Below are positions 11,489 through 21,308 of a DNA stretch of 64,000 nucleotides, one piece after another. This DNA is from Brassica napus. Lineage: Eukaryota > Streptophyta > Magnoliopsida > Brassicales > Brassicaceae. A program made the translations under genes and the position numbers. The notes beneath the pieces are model-generated. The model did no database searches and had not been told where the DNA came from. It was given only the letters and a program-made list of their open reading frames with translations. The number at the start of each line of letters is the position of its first letter. Position 1 is the stretch's first letter. The stretch is from assembly GCF_020379485.1 (NCBI RefSeq), contig NC_063448.1, positions 12,981,726 through 13,045,725 of the forward strand, read 5' to 3'.

Positions 11489-11905
11489 TGAAAGTTAATG
11501 AAGAACAAAGTGAAGAACAAGAGAGAGAGAGTGAGAAGAGAAATCAAGAGTAAGAGAAATAGAGTAAAGAAGGATTTTATTTTCCTTTGATTTAGATCTG
11601 TGTACAAAGAGGGCTTTTATAGCCAAATACATAAACATTAAAGATATGGAGAGAAGACAAAGAGATGAGATTCCAACAGTTATATTCCCAACAGCTATAT
11701 TTTTGAATTTGAACTTCTTTTAGACTGTAGTGAACAGTGTTGCGAATCCCTACAACACCAAAGTGCTCAATGCAGGTTTCTCAAATCGCCCACTTTGATG
11801 CCGTAGGTGATATGTTTTTTCCCTACAACATCAAAATGCTCAATGTAGCTATCTCAAAGTTCTCACTTCAATGATGTAGGCAAATTTGATCTCTTAATGT
11901 CAATA
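11489..11905 (-). repeat. Copia 5' LTR (417 bp)
   Basis: Partner of 6335-6776, with matching TATTGAC and TTTCA ends. It lies between the ACTCC duplication at 11906-11910 and the primer-binding site. It contains a short AGAGTAAGAGAAATAGAGTAAAG duplication absent from the other LTR. Confidence 0.9.
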
Positions 11906-11910
11906 ACTCC

Positions 11911-12635
11911 AACAGCTCCTGCCAAGCAAGATCCAGTTCCCGGAAATAGACGGCCAGCGAGCGACCACCTTGCATGGGCATCGCGGTCGTCTCGCGAAGC
12001 TGATGGATCTTCCAATCGACGTTAAGAGCATAGACAAGAGAATGTGTGATGTTCACGTCATTGTTCGAACCAATCAGAAACCCGAAAGCCTTCTCCTTGT
12101 CTCTCGTCTCTTTAGCCCGTTTTGAGATTTCGCACCGGCAACCTTCGCATAAACACTCCGGCACAGGATCATACTCAAACAGATCCTGCCAAGCAAGATC
12201 CAGCTTCGCGAGAAAACTGGCGACAGAACCACAGCCTTGAGTCATCGTCGCGATCTTACGTCGAAGATCGTAGATCTTAAACTCGGAGCTAGGGCAAATA
12301 TACGACGGATATCATCCCAGGATTTTTGCGCTGTCTTGGCGAAAAACACAGTATTGCAACGCTGGGCTCACCGAGTTTAGCAGCCAACATGCGACCATCT
12401 CGTTACACTGTTTCCATGCGTCGTGCAACGGTGAGGAAGGGTCGGGTCTAACAAGGGTGCCGTCGACGAAACCTGTTTTGTTCCTGATTCGAAGGGATTC
12501 AAGAACATCTCTTTTCCATATGAAGTAGTTGTCTTCGGCTTCGCGGAGTATAACCGTAGAGAGCTTGTTTTCCGGTCGAAAATCTGGATCAAGATAATAG
12601 GGAGATTCAGGATCGTGCGTGGGAGATAGGCTCAT
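11911..12635 (-). pseudogene. Older copia-type gag-like gene, 5' part with duplicated core
   Basis: Starts at ATG 12633-12635 (MSLSPTHDPESP) with a retrotransposon gag N-terminus including NYFIWKRDVLESL and ACWLLNSVSP. A TGA at 12312-12314 interrupts it. The next frame has KIYDLRRKIA, LDLAWQDLFEY and PECLCEGC, then a second run with WKIHQLRETT, LDLAWQELLE and, beyond the copia insertion, PECACGGC. The core module is therefore present twice in tandem. A TATA-like TTTATAAG lies upstream beyond the MULE near 13648. It could be a retrotransposon gag or a domesticated gag-like gene; the stop favours a relic. Confidence 0.7.
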
Positions 12636-12656
12636 AGTTTCCAGACTTATCACTGA

Positions 12657-13597
12657 GGGAAAAATAGCTTATTCCCCTATGAACTAGTTGTTCCCGGCTT
12701 TTTCACACATAAACTTTTAAGTCATGCCAAAAACCACATGAACAATGGAAAAATGACTTATTCCCCTATGAACAAGTTGTTCCCGGCTATTTCACACACA
12801 AACTTTTAAGCCATGCCAAAAACCACATGAACAACTCTATTTTTTGAATTACATGCACAAACTATCGATTTTGAAGTAATTCTCCTAAAACCGTAACGGT
12901 GTTATTTAAACGTTAACTTGGCTTATGATAGGTGGAGAGACGGTTTAAAGAAAGAAGAACTTACCAATCTCCATGTATTGTCACAAGGAACTATAAAATT
13001 GACGTAGTCTAGGACGCTTGATTGGTTCCATAAGCGGATGTTACTCTCAGGTTCTGGTCCTGCAAGGATTTATATATTCTCCTCAATCCAGAAATTAATG
13101 TCATATGATCTCTTTTTATGCTTTATGTCATATAACTCGCAAAATATCTACCCAACCAGTTACTATGTCATATAACTCGAAAATGCAGAATAAATTTTTT
13201 TATCCTCAATTGATGATGAAGAGTAAAACGATTTTTGAAGAACAAGGGCAATTGACAAAAAGAAGAAGAACAAAATGACATAGTATTTTATTTTTATCAA
13301 CCTAAATGAAACTGACTATCTACCTGTCATAAACCAAGTTAACGTTTAAACAACACCATTTACGGTTTTAGGAGAATTTGTTTAAAATCGATAGTTTGTG
13401 TATGTAATTCAAAAAATAGAATTGTTCGTGTGGTTTTTGGTATGACTTAAAAGTTTGTGAGTGAAATAGCCGGAAACAATTAGTTCATAGGGAAATAAAT
13501 TATTTTTCCGTTGTTCATGTGTTTTTGGCATGGCTTAAAAGTTCGTGTGTGAAAAAGCCAGGAACAACTAGTTTATAGGGGTATGAACCATTTTCCC
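12657..13597 (-). mobile_element. Non-autonomous MULE (Pack-MULE candidate), 941 bp
   Basis: Two long terminal inverted repeats, about 12657-12945 and 13309-13597, start GGGAAAA and are flanked by a perfect 9-bp duplication TATCACTGA at 12648-12656 and 13598-13606. Long inverted repeats with 9-bp duplications define Mutator-like elements. Each arm is itself built of two roughly 90-bp direct copies (the TTATTCCCCTATGAAC block at 12671 and 12761). The centre carries a stop-free, splice-flanked 95-bp segment that looks like a captured exon. Insertion is just upstream of the gag-like ATG. Confidence 0.87.
12965..13059 (-). other. Possible captured exon inside the MULE
   Basis: On the minus strand CTTGCAG precedes and GTAAGT follows a 95-bp segment with one fully open frame, which includes PEPESNIRLWNQSS and PCDNTWRL. 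Its base composition is richer than the AT-rich surroundings. Source gene not recognised. A random open segment of this size is possible, but the consensus splice sites at both ends make capture more likely. Confidence 0.5.
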
Positions 13598-13606
13598 TAT
13601 CACTGA

Positions 13607-14150
13607 GCTTTGGTGACTTTTTTTGTTTTGTTATAGTTTGCTTCTTATAAATACATAAAGTCTCTCTTTACTAATTCCCAATCCCAACTGGTAAAGTATC
13701 TAGAGTATCTGACTCGTACTTATCTAGTTATCTCTATAGGTTTATTTTTGGGTATAATTTTATATGTTTGATGCAAAGATAATGATTTATATTTGATTAT
13801 TTTCCAATGTATAACTCGTCCGATTTTGGGTTTTAATCTTTTTGTAGTATGATTTTCTTAATTAAGAAAAAGATCCGTAAAAAATTGGGTTTATTTAAGC
13901 CTTTCGTTCTCCTTCCCATCCCAAAATATTAGGGACTAACCATCACCTGTTATCTGAGAAAGGAAACAGTTAATCCCTTTTAGAAGCAGCACAAGTTTTC
14001 AAAATATAGTAAAACTTGATAAATTGGTAGTGAAATGGTTTGTGGCTACAGTTTTGCTCAATCATTATAGCTCGGATGCATTCCACCATCTAACTTCAGA
14101 TTACCGAGTTCATCTAGCCCAAGTTTACTTTCAATGTCAGTTTACGGGGT
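13607..14150. other. AT-rich flank, no gene seen
   Basis: Sequence upstream of the old gag-like gene. Nothing is recognised except the TATA-like motif near 13648 on the minus strand. Confidence 0.5.
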
Positions 14151-14185
14151 TCACCTAGCCTAAAACTAGTTTCAATCACAAGGAA

Positions 14186-14769
14186 AAGCCATGGAAGCAA
14201 ACAAAGTACCTCCTCTCCATCAAGATTGGGCCAAACAAGCACCAAGGAGCCATCCTGACAACAGTTTCGTATCATGTATGACCGACGCAGACTGGAACAA
14301 AGACAAATTGACAGCATGATTGGGATGGGTCTTCTCGGGTCCAAGACTGGAGACTCCAATCTATAGATCTATGGTCGAAAGCTTCAGCTCACCCTTTATT
14401 GCAGAGGCCATCACTATTCGATCGACACTTTGTATGGCGCTAACCTTAGAATTCTTTTCCACACTCAAGGTTCTGTTCAATAGTTTAACGCTCATCAGAA
14501 CTATCTCTGGCAACTTCCAGTCAAAAGAAATCATCGGAATTGTGAACAATATCAGGTCGACCTCCTTTGGTTTTACAACAAAATATTTCTATCATGTTTC
14601 TAGATCGGACAACTTAGTTGTTGATAATTTAGCAAAAAGGCTAACGGATATCATGATTTGGACGATTATTTTGGACTCTTTTTTTTTAGTCGTTCTAATA
14701 AAATATTCAGTGACAATAAAGAAACACATTGAACTAATGCGATCAATGTATGGACCACATAAAATTTGA
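14186..14769 (+). pseudogene. LINE-derived RNase H domain (RVT_3) fragment
   Basis: The plus-strand frame reads CMTDADWNKDKLTA, then a TGA at 14317-14319, then LGWVFSGP, AEAITIRSTL and FYHVSRSDNLVVDNLAK. This is the order of a non-LTR retrotransposon RNase H domain: substrate-side D in TDADW, E in AEAxAIR, and the C-terminal VxRxxNxxAD-like motif. The in-frame stop and the lack of reverse transcriptase upstream make it a relic. The domain identity rests on motif order only. Confidence 0.65.
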
Positions 14770-14959
14770 ATATATTTCATAAATTAAAAAAAACATAATT
14801 GATATCACCAAAATCACAAACAATGTGAATTTACATTATAAATTAAAAATAAGTTTGATATTACCAGCTTTGCGTTCAGTGACTAAAAATGTGACATTCA
14901 AACCAAAACAATTCTTTTATACTTTTATATGTAGTTTAAAATAATAATATAACCAAAGA

Positions 14960-15723
14960 CTAGATCTTGACCCGCGCAACCGCGCATGTTTTTGTTTTCA
15001 TTTATTTTTATATAAATATTTTGTTTTCAATTCTAAATTGGTATATATTATAATATAATAAGTTTACGGTATATTTTTTCCATTGAATAGATTGTTTCAA
15101 ACTTTCACATGTATTTGTATCTTCTTCTATATATCTATTTTCGGATTATTTTTTCATTATTAAAATCCTAACTATATATATAAAGATTAGTAAAATATTG
15201 GTTTATTGTCATATTCAAAGATATTGTAACATTTCACAAATTTAGAAAGTTTTTAAAAAATTAAACTTTTCGCTTCATAGATTTATATTATCGAGTAAAT
15301 AATTGAAAATTTACTTTTTGTTTAATTTTTAAAATAAACTATATAGTTTAAAAAAAAATTTCATTGGTTTAAGGTAGTAAAGATTAATCATTGTTAGATA
15401 ATATGATTTTTGTTATTTAAAAAACAAATATATAATTTTAAAAGTTAACATCGACAAATATTTAAATATTTAACACATGGAGGTATAGTATTACAACATT
15501 AAATTATATCTATTTAATTTATACTGTCTATAAATTCAATGGATCATCTATAGTTTAAATCCAATTATTGATAGCCGAATAAAAATTTCTGGTAGGCCCA
15601 AAATTTAAATGATAAGATTAGAGATTAAATGTAACATGATTTTCTAGGAATAGGTGCATTAGGTCCATTTTTTAAAAAATCACACAAGAATTAAGGTTGT
15701 GACTTTTGTTTTAATATATAAGA
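14960..15723 (-). mobile_element. Non-autonomous Helitron, copy 1
   Basis: The minus strand begins TCTTATATATTAAAAC at 15723 and ends with a GC hairpin (GCGCGGTTGCGCGG, 14971-14985) followed by GATCTAG. This is the classic Helitron 3' signature of a hairpin 10-12 bp before CTAG. An A precedes it at 14959 on the plus strand. No helicase gene is present. It abuts copy 2 directly at 15723/15724. Confidence 0.8.
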
Positions 15724-16901
15724 CTAGATCTCGATCCGCGCAACCGCGCAGATTTTTTGTTTTCATTTATTTTCTATAAATATTTTTTTTTCAATTTTAA
15801 ATTGGTATATATTATAATATATATGTGTTTTTTAATTTTTAAAACATAATAACTTTACAGTATATTTTTTTCATTGAATAGATTGTTTCAAACTTTCACA
15901 TGTATTTGTATATTCTTCTCAGAGCCGGCTCTAACCCATGGCAACACGAACAATTGCCATGGGTCCATAGGTCCAAAATTTTTTATGTTATTTTACTAAC
16001 AAAAAAAGTCTATTTTTGTTTGTTAAATATCAATTAGTTGGTGAAATTATAATAAAAAAAAGTGTATGATTAACTAAATATAATTTAAATACAATAAGAA
16101 CAAAAAATTAACTTACACCATTTTCAATTTTTCTATTAACAAAATCTAATTTATACACAAAAACTCATTTTTAATTTTTTTCTTTGAATACCACAATTTT
16201 TTATTTAGTTCATGAAAATGGAATAAATAAAAGTTGAGAAAAAACTTATAAAAAGGTCTTTATTTTATATTTCACATTACGTCATTAAATTTTTTAAGAC
16301 GGCACTGCTTCTTCTATATATATTTTTTTGGATTATTATTTCATTATTAAAATCGTAACTATATATATAAAGATTAGTGAAATATTGTTTTATTGTCATA
16401 TTCAAAGATATTGTAACATTCCACAAATTTAGAAAGTTTTTAAAAATTAAAATTTTCGCTTCATAGATTTATATTATCGAGTAAATAATTAAACATTTAG
16501 TTTTTGTTTAATTTTTAAAATAAACTATATAGTTTAAAATTTGTTTTCATTGGTTTAAGGTAGTAAAGATTAATCTTATTATTTTTGTTATTTTAAAAAA
16601 AAATCTTTAATATTTAAAAAGTTAATATCGACAAATATTTAAATATTTAGCATATAGAGGTATAGTATTACAACATTAAATTATATCTATTTAATTTGTA
16701 CTATCTATAAATTCAAAGGATCATCTATTGTTTAAATCCAATTATTCATAGTCTAATAAAAATTTATGGTAGGCCCAAAATTTAAATGATAAGATTAGAT
16801 ATTAAATGTAACATGACTTTCTAGGAATAGGTCCATTAGGTCCATTTTTTAAAAAAATCACACATGAATCAAAGTTGTGACTTCTGTTTTAATATATAAG
16901 A
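15724..16901 (-). mobile_element. Non-autonomous Helitron, copy 2, interrupted by a hAT MITE
   Basis: Head-to-tail twin of 14960-15723 with the same 3' hairpin (15736-15749) and the same TCTTATATATTAAAAC start at 16901, followed by T at 16902. The pair as a whole sits between A and T, the Helitron insertion rule. Without the 388-bp hAT insertion and its duplication the two copies have nearly equal length (about 764 and 782 bp). Confidence 0.8.
15920..16307. mobile_element. hAT-type MITE (388 bp) with empty site available
   Basis: Ends are CAGAGCCGGC and, inverted, CAGTGCCGTC. The 8-bp duplication is ATTCTTCT (15912-15919) and CTTCTTCT (16308-16315), one mismatch. The sister Helitron shows the uninterrupted site CTTCTTCT at 15121-15128, which proves the boundaries. 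The interior is AT-rich and non-coding. Confidence 0.8.
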
Positions 16902-16972
16902 TGGTTTTATTTTGTTATAATCTTTGTAGGTTTATATTTTGAAGAATTTTACTTTTCCTTGGCCTTATGTAG

Positions 16973-17773
16973 TAGGGGTGGGCAAAAAAACCGAACCAAA
17001 CCGAGTCAAACCGAGTCAAACCGAACATATCGAATCGAAACCGATTCAAACCGAACCAAAGTCTATTTTAAACCATTCGGTTGAAGATTTCCCCAGTCCG
17101 AATGGTTCGGTTTTAAACCGAACCGAACCGAGAAACCGATGTGTTTTTGTAATTATTTAAATTAAAAATATTAGTAATACTAATATACTAAAATTCTAAT
17201 ATCATACCACGTATTTTCCATTTTTTTATTTATTAACATATATTCTTCTAACCGACTATGTAATCATTATTTACAAAAATAGAAAAGTTTGTATCTTTAT
17301 ATTCTTATATATGTAAACATGGATGTTAAATCTAAACCTAAAGAAAATTTTATTAAAAACAAAAGTTCTTCTCCACAGCGTCACATGGAAGATGATTTAT
17401 TGTAAGTTTTTTAATAATGATATAAAAGACATTACTAATGATGTTGGGTTTTTTTTGTCTTAGTTAACTTTTATTTGCTTTAATTCTTATATATTTTTGT
17501 GAATTTTTAACGGTTTTTATTTCAGTTTTATATTGAATTTAGTTCCCATAGTTTATGTTTACATAATTTATGCCTAACGAAAAAAACCTAAATAAACTGA
17601 TCCAAAAAATAAATCCAACTGAACCGAATACAAACCGAACCGAATATAAACCGAGCCAAACATAAACCGAACCAAACTAACTATGGTTTATTTCAATTGG
17701 AAAAATACTAGAACCGAACTAACCAAACCGAACCGAACCCGAACCGAGAAAATAACCGAAGTGCCCACCCCTA
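16973..17773. mobile_element. hAT-type non-autonomous element (801 bp)
   Basis: Inverted ends TAGGGGTGGGC and GCCCACCCCTA are flanked by 8-bp near-duplicates TTATGTAG (16965-16972) and TTATCTAG (17774-17781). Subterminal regions on both sides are arrays of AACCGAACC. The short frame at 16939-17160 is only these repeats translated. Confidence 0.75.
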
Positions 17774-17970
17774 TTATCTAGGGACAAAAAAATCGAATAA
17801 AGAAAGAGAAAAGGCGGAACATTATAAATTTTTCACAATACCGACGTGGCATGTGCATTAAAGCAGGAGGAAAAAATAAATTAATGAAAATGAAAAAAGA
17901 CTAACTGTTTAACAGAAAAACTTGAGCAATTTACGGCTTTACCCCTGCAAGTAGTAGACTATAAATATGA

Positions 17971-19406
17971 GGGATGACTGCCTAAAACCCCCTGTAAATA
18001 CCATCACCCTATCTATTCTCACCTATACTATCCAGCTCTTTACCAAACCACCTAGAGATATGAAATCTCTTTACAACTCCCCCCATTCTTTTTAATTCTG
18101 CATAGATCCCCCTCTCTAATCCAAATTCAAAAACGAAATTATAGATTTGAAATTGCGTTTTGTCAACTGTGATTCTCCATTAACTTAAACCCGACCCGAC
18201 CCATAAACACCTGACCAAAGTTACTTTAAAAAAAAAATTCAATTTAGGGGCAAATTTAAATTAGGGTTGAGTTTGTCTATCTTTTTCACGATATGACAAT
18301 GACGTCAACAAAAAGAGAGAGAAAAACGAGAGAAGATAGAGAGAAACGACAGCAGCCAGGGATAGAATGAGAAAATAATTTAAATGATTGGAATCGATTT
18401 CTAGACGTGAGATTAAAGGTTAAAATGATAAAATTATAAGAAAAACACAAGATTTCACTGAATCGTGACAGATCTGTACTGAATATGATGATGAAATTTG
18501 CAGAAACTCTGGTCGATAACTAAAAGAAGAAGAAGACTTATTTACGGTTTTGCCATCACTTAAAAAAACAAAAAAAATGCAAAACTTGAGCTTTAAACCC
18601 AAGATTAAACGGTTGTAAACCAGCTTCCCCTCCACTAGGCTACGATAAAAACTTAGTATTATTACATAAAACATACAATAATATATATATTTATAAAATA
18701 AAGCAGATAACGGTGTCTTCGCCATCGGAATTACAGATGCTTCAAGGAGAACAAAAATGGTGACATCAAACTTGGTCGTGTTCATAAATATTACTTTATT
18801 CTTTTATCACGAGAATTATGACGATAGTCACCAGCTGTTACGTATATTGCACATAGATATGTCTAAGCCCAATGTAGCCATTTTAGTTGATGACAAATGA
18901 AAGAAAAAGAACTAAAAATAGTATATTAGAGTTTAAATTGATTTTGTTAGATAGAGATGAAAGAACTGAAATTGCAGCTGCTCATCGTTCTCTTGTAAGC
19001 TTTTGTCTTCTCCTTGCTCACGTCGTTATTATATCTCGTCTCTCCCTCTCTGCTATCGTTTCTCTATTTGTTCACGTCGTTGTCGTATCGTGAAGAAGAG
19101 AGACAAACTCAACCCTAATTTTAATTTGCCCCTAAATTGTTTTTTTTATAAAGTAACTTGGGTTGGGTGTTTACGAGTCGGTCGGGTTTAAGTTAATGGG
19201 GAATCGCAGTTCACAAAACACAATTTACAAATCTATAGTTTTGTTTTTGAATTTTGATTAGAGAGGGGGATCTGTGCAGAATTAAAAAGAATGGGGGGAG
19301 TTGTAAAGAGATTTTATATCTCGGGGTGGTTTGGTAAGGAGTTGAATAGTATAGGTGGAAATAGATAGGGTGATGATATTTATAGGGGGTTTTAGGCAGT
19401 CATCCC
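17971..19406. mobile_element. Non-autonomous MULE (1,436 bp) with long inverted repeats
   Basis: Ends are GGGATGACTGCCTAAAACC and its inverse. The left arm (17971 to about 18320) pairs with the right arm (about 19010-19406). The 9-bp duplication is TAAATATGA (17962-17970) and TAAATCTGA (19407-19415), one mismatch. The centre is AT-rich with no recognisable gene, and the frame at 18420-18785 shows no domain. Confidence 0.82.
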
Positions 19407-19415
19407 TAAATCTGA

Positions 19416-19612
19416 CGTTGGGATCAACAAACAATAGTAACGGCTTTAGTCTAGTGATTCCAGTTTCGCGCTCTCTTCTCATCAGTATTTGATTTTGGCG
19501 ACTCGGTGGTTTCCGATCGGCGAGGATAATGTCGATGGCGGAGAGTTCTGCGAAATCCGTCACCTCCTATCTGAGGACAGCGTGTCACTCCCGACGCGTC
19601 ATCATACAACAA
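19416..19612 (+). pseudogene. 5' end of the broken kinase gene, left of the solo LTR
   Basis: A frame covering about 19470-19612 (GEDNVDGGEF and onwards) continues in phase with the segment right of the LTR that reads TAREQILNSC. This suggests exon 1 was split by the LTR. A competing ATG frame starts at 19529 (MSMAESSAKS). The true start cannot be fixed. Confidence 0.4.
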
Positions 19613-21308
19613 TGTGACACCCGTCTCCCTCTCACTAAGGACGACGGACCACCAACAATATCCCGTAATATAAAAGCCCATAGACCCAATTACACTCACC
19701 CAAACCCAAATAAAAATCTGGAAAAGTCCAGTAGCACCAAGTCCGTCCAAATATCACATAATTGTTTGTCTCACCTGAAAATGGGAAGAGTGAGGGGGTG
19801 AGCGACAGGGGAATCGCTCAGTGAGGTATGGGATGCTACCCGAAGTCCATGGACCCGGACATAGCACTCCGAATAAATATAATTTAATTCTAATACATGT
19901 CAAGCACGGTACCTAAAGTACCCAAGCAACAAACAATGGTCCTAGCGAGGTGCACACTAGCTGCCCACTAAAAGACCAAAAACACAACACAGCTCGAGAT
20001 AGTGCTTGGACACCGCCCGTAGACGATTTATCGACACTCCCAGGCTACAGTTCAACCGGTCGACTAAAGTTGGCTGCACCTCCATACAATCCGGCATACA
20101 GCAGTCCGTCTCTGTATCCGTCTCCAAACAAAAACAATCCTAGCTAAGAATTTACATTAAGTGAAACAATCAGTATTGAATCATCTAACCCCCTAGTTCC
20201 GGTTTAAGCAAAGAACCTAAAAACTAAACAAGCAATGACAGACTCGATTTCACACAGACGGAACACATTAGAAATAAATTATACTTATTCGAGGTCCTAA
20301 GTCGTGTACGAGAAGTTCGGGAGTAGACCCTCACCTTAGCAATTGAGAAAAGTGGTATCTATGAACTCCAGCTGCTCAAATAGACTCCAAATCTGAAATC
20401 AGATCGAAATTCTGGATCAGAACATCTTTCGAACGGTTAAAAACGGAACTGATAAAGGTTTGCGGAAAAGTCAACTCGCTGGTCAAAGGTCAACCCTTGA
20501 CCAGAAATCAATTTGACATAACCGACCAGTTTACTTAACCGAACCGAAATTAATTTAAACCGGCCAAACCATTCAACTAACCGGTTTACCGAGTCAACCG
20601 AGTTGACTCGCTGAGTTGACTCGGCCGAGTTGACCGAGTCACCGGCGACGGTTACCAGCGGCGACGGCGGAGGACGGCGGTGGCTTACCGGAAAGTTCAC
20701 TGGCGGCGACGGCGGAGCACGGCGGCGGTGAGGCGGGGATCCGGCGGCGAGCGGTGGGTCGGTGGCGGAGCACAGCGACGCGGAGGCGGAAAACGGCGGC
20801 GGCGACGATTTCCAGCGTAGGCGCGTGGACGACACATGTGCAGTCGGCGTAACCTCTGGAGGCGCGTACGGCTTCGTCTGAGCTCCGATTGCGGCGTGGT
20901 CAGTGGCTACGGCTTCGTCTCGACGAGAGGAACACGATGGTGGTCTTGCATGTACAAGATTCTCAACAGTTAAGAAGTTATCGACGAATTACTAAACGGA
21001 CGAAACTAAGCTTAACTGCATGGCGGTTTTCCGGCGGTTTCTTGCTATGGCGAGCGGTGGTGACGAGCTTGGCGTCGTCACGGCATGTGGTGGTTCCGGG
21101 GCGAGCTCAGGTGGCTCCATTGAAAATGTTGTCCCCCTCCCTCTCTCTCTCTAAACTTCTGATTTATTTTTCGTGCAGGCAAACAAGCTGCTGGAGCTGG
21201 GGAAATGGGTTTTAAAGTTCATACATTGGGCTTTTTCGATTGGGCCTTCGGGAATAGATATGGGCTTAGCTGGCTAACAAATTCAGAGACTGAAATCGGG
21301 TCTTTACA
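19613..21308 (-). mobile_element. Solo LTR, Tekay/Del-like gypsy, reverse orientation
   Basis: On the minus strand it starts TGTAAAGACCCGATTTC and ends CGGGTGTCACA, the form I associate with Tekay-type chromovirus LTRs, giving about 1.7 kb. It interrupts the kinase gene's first exon. The flanking five bases differ (AACAA and AGTTC), so a clean target duplication is not seen and boundaries are less certain than for the solo LTR at 3610. The GC-rich GGCGGCGACGG run at 20640-20830 lies inside it, so open frames there are not genes. Confidence 0.55.

Larger units (their letters stand above)
6335..11905 (-). mobile_element. Ty1/copia LTR retrotransposon, nested, degenerate
   Basis: Complete but mutated element of about 5.6 kb on the minus strand. 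Its 3' LTR is 6335-6776 and its 5' LTR 11489-11905. A polypurine tract follows the 3' LTR, and a primer-binding site matching initiator tRNA-Met adjoins the 5' LTR. The target duplication ACTCC lies at 6330-6334 and 11906-11910. The order gag, protease, integrase, reverse transcriptase, RNase H defines copia rather than gypsy. Gag and the protease/integrase part carry several stops and frameshifts, while the reverse transcriptase part is open for 712 codons. Confidence 0.93.

Noticed and set aside
18420..18785. 121-codon minus frame inside the second MULE
   Set aside because: AT-rich, with hydrophobic low-complexity translation and no splice sites or family resemblance; not accepted as a captured gene.
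20437..21215. Open frames in the GC-rich stretch rich in GGCGGCGACGG
   Set aside because: They lie inside the reverse-oriented solo LTR and show only low-complexity R/P/S runs.
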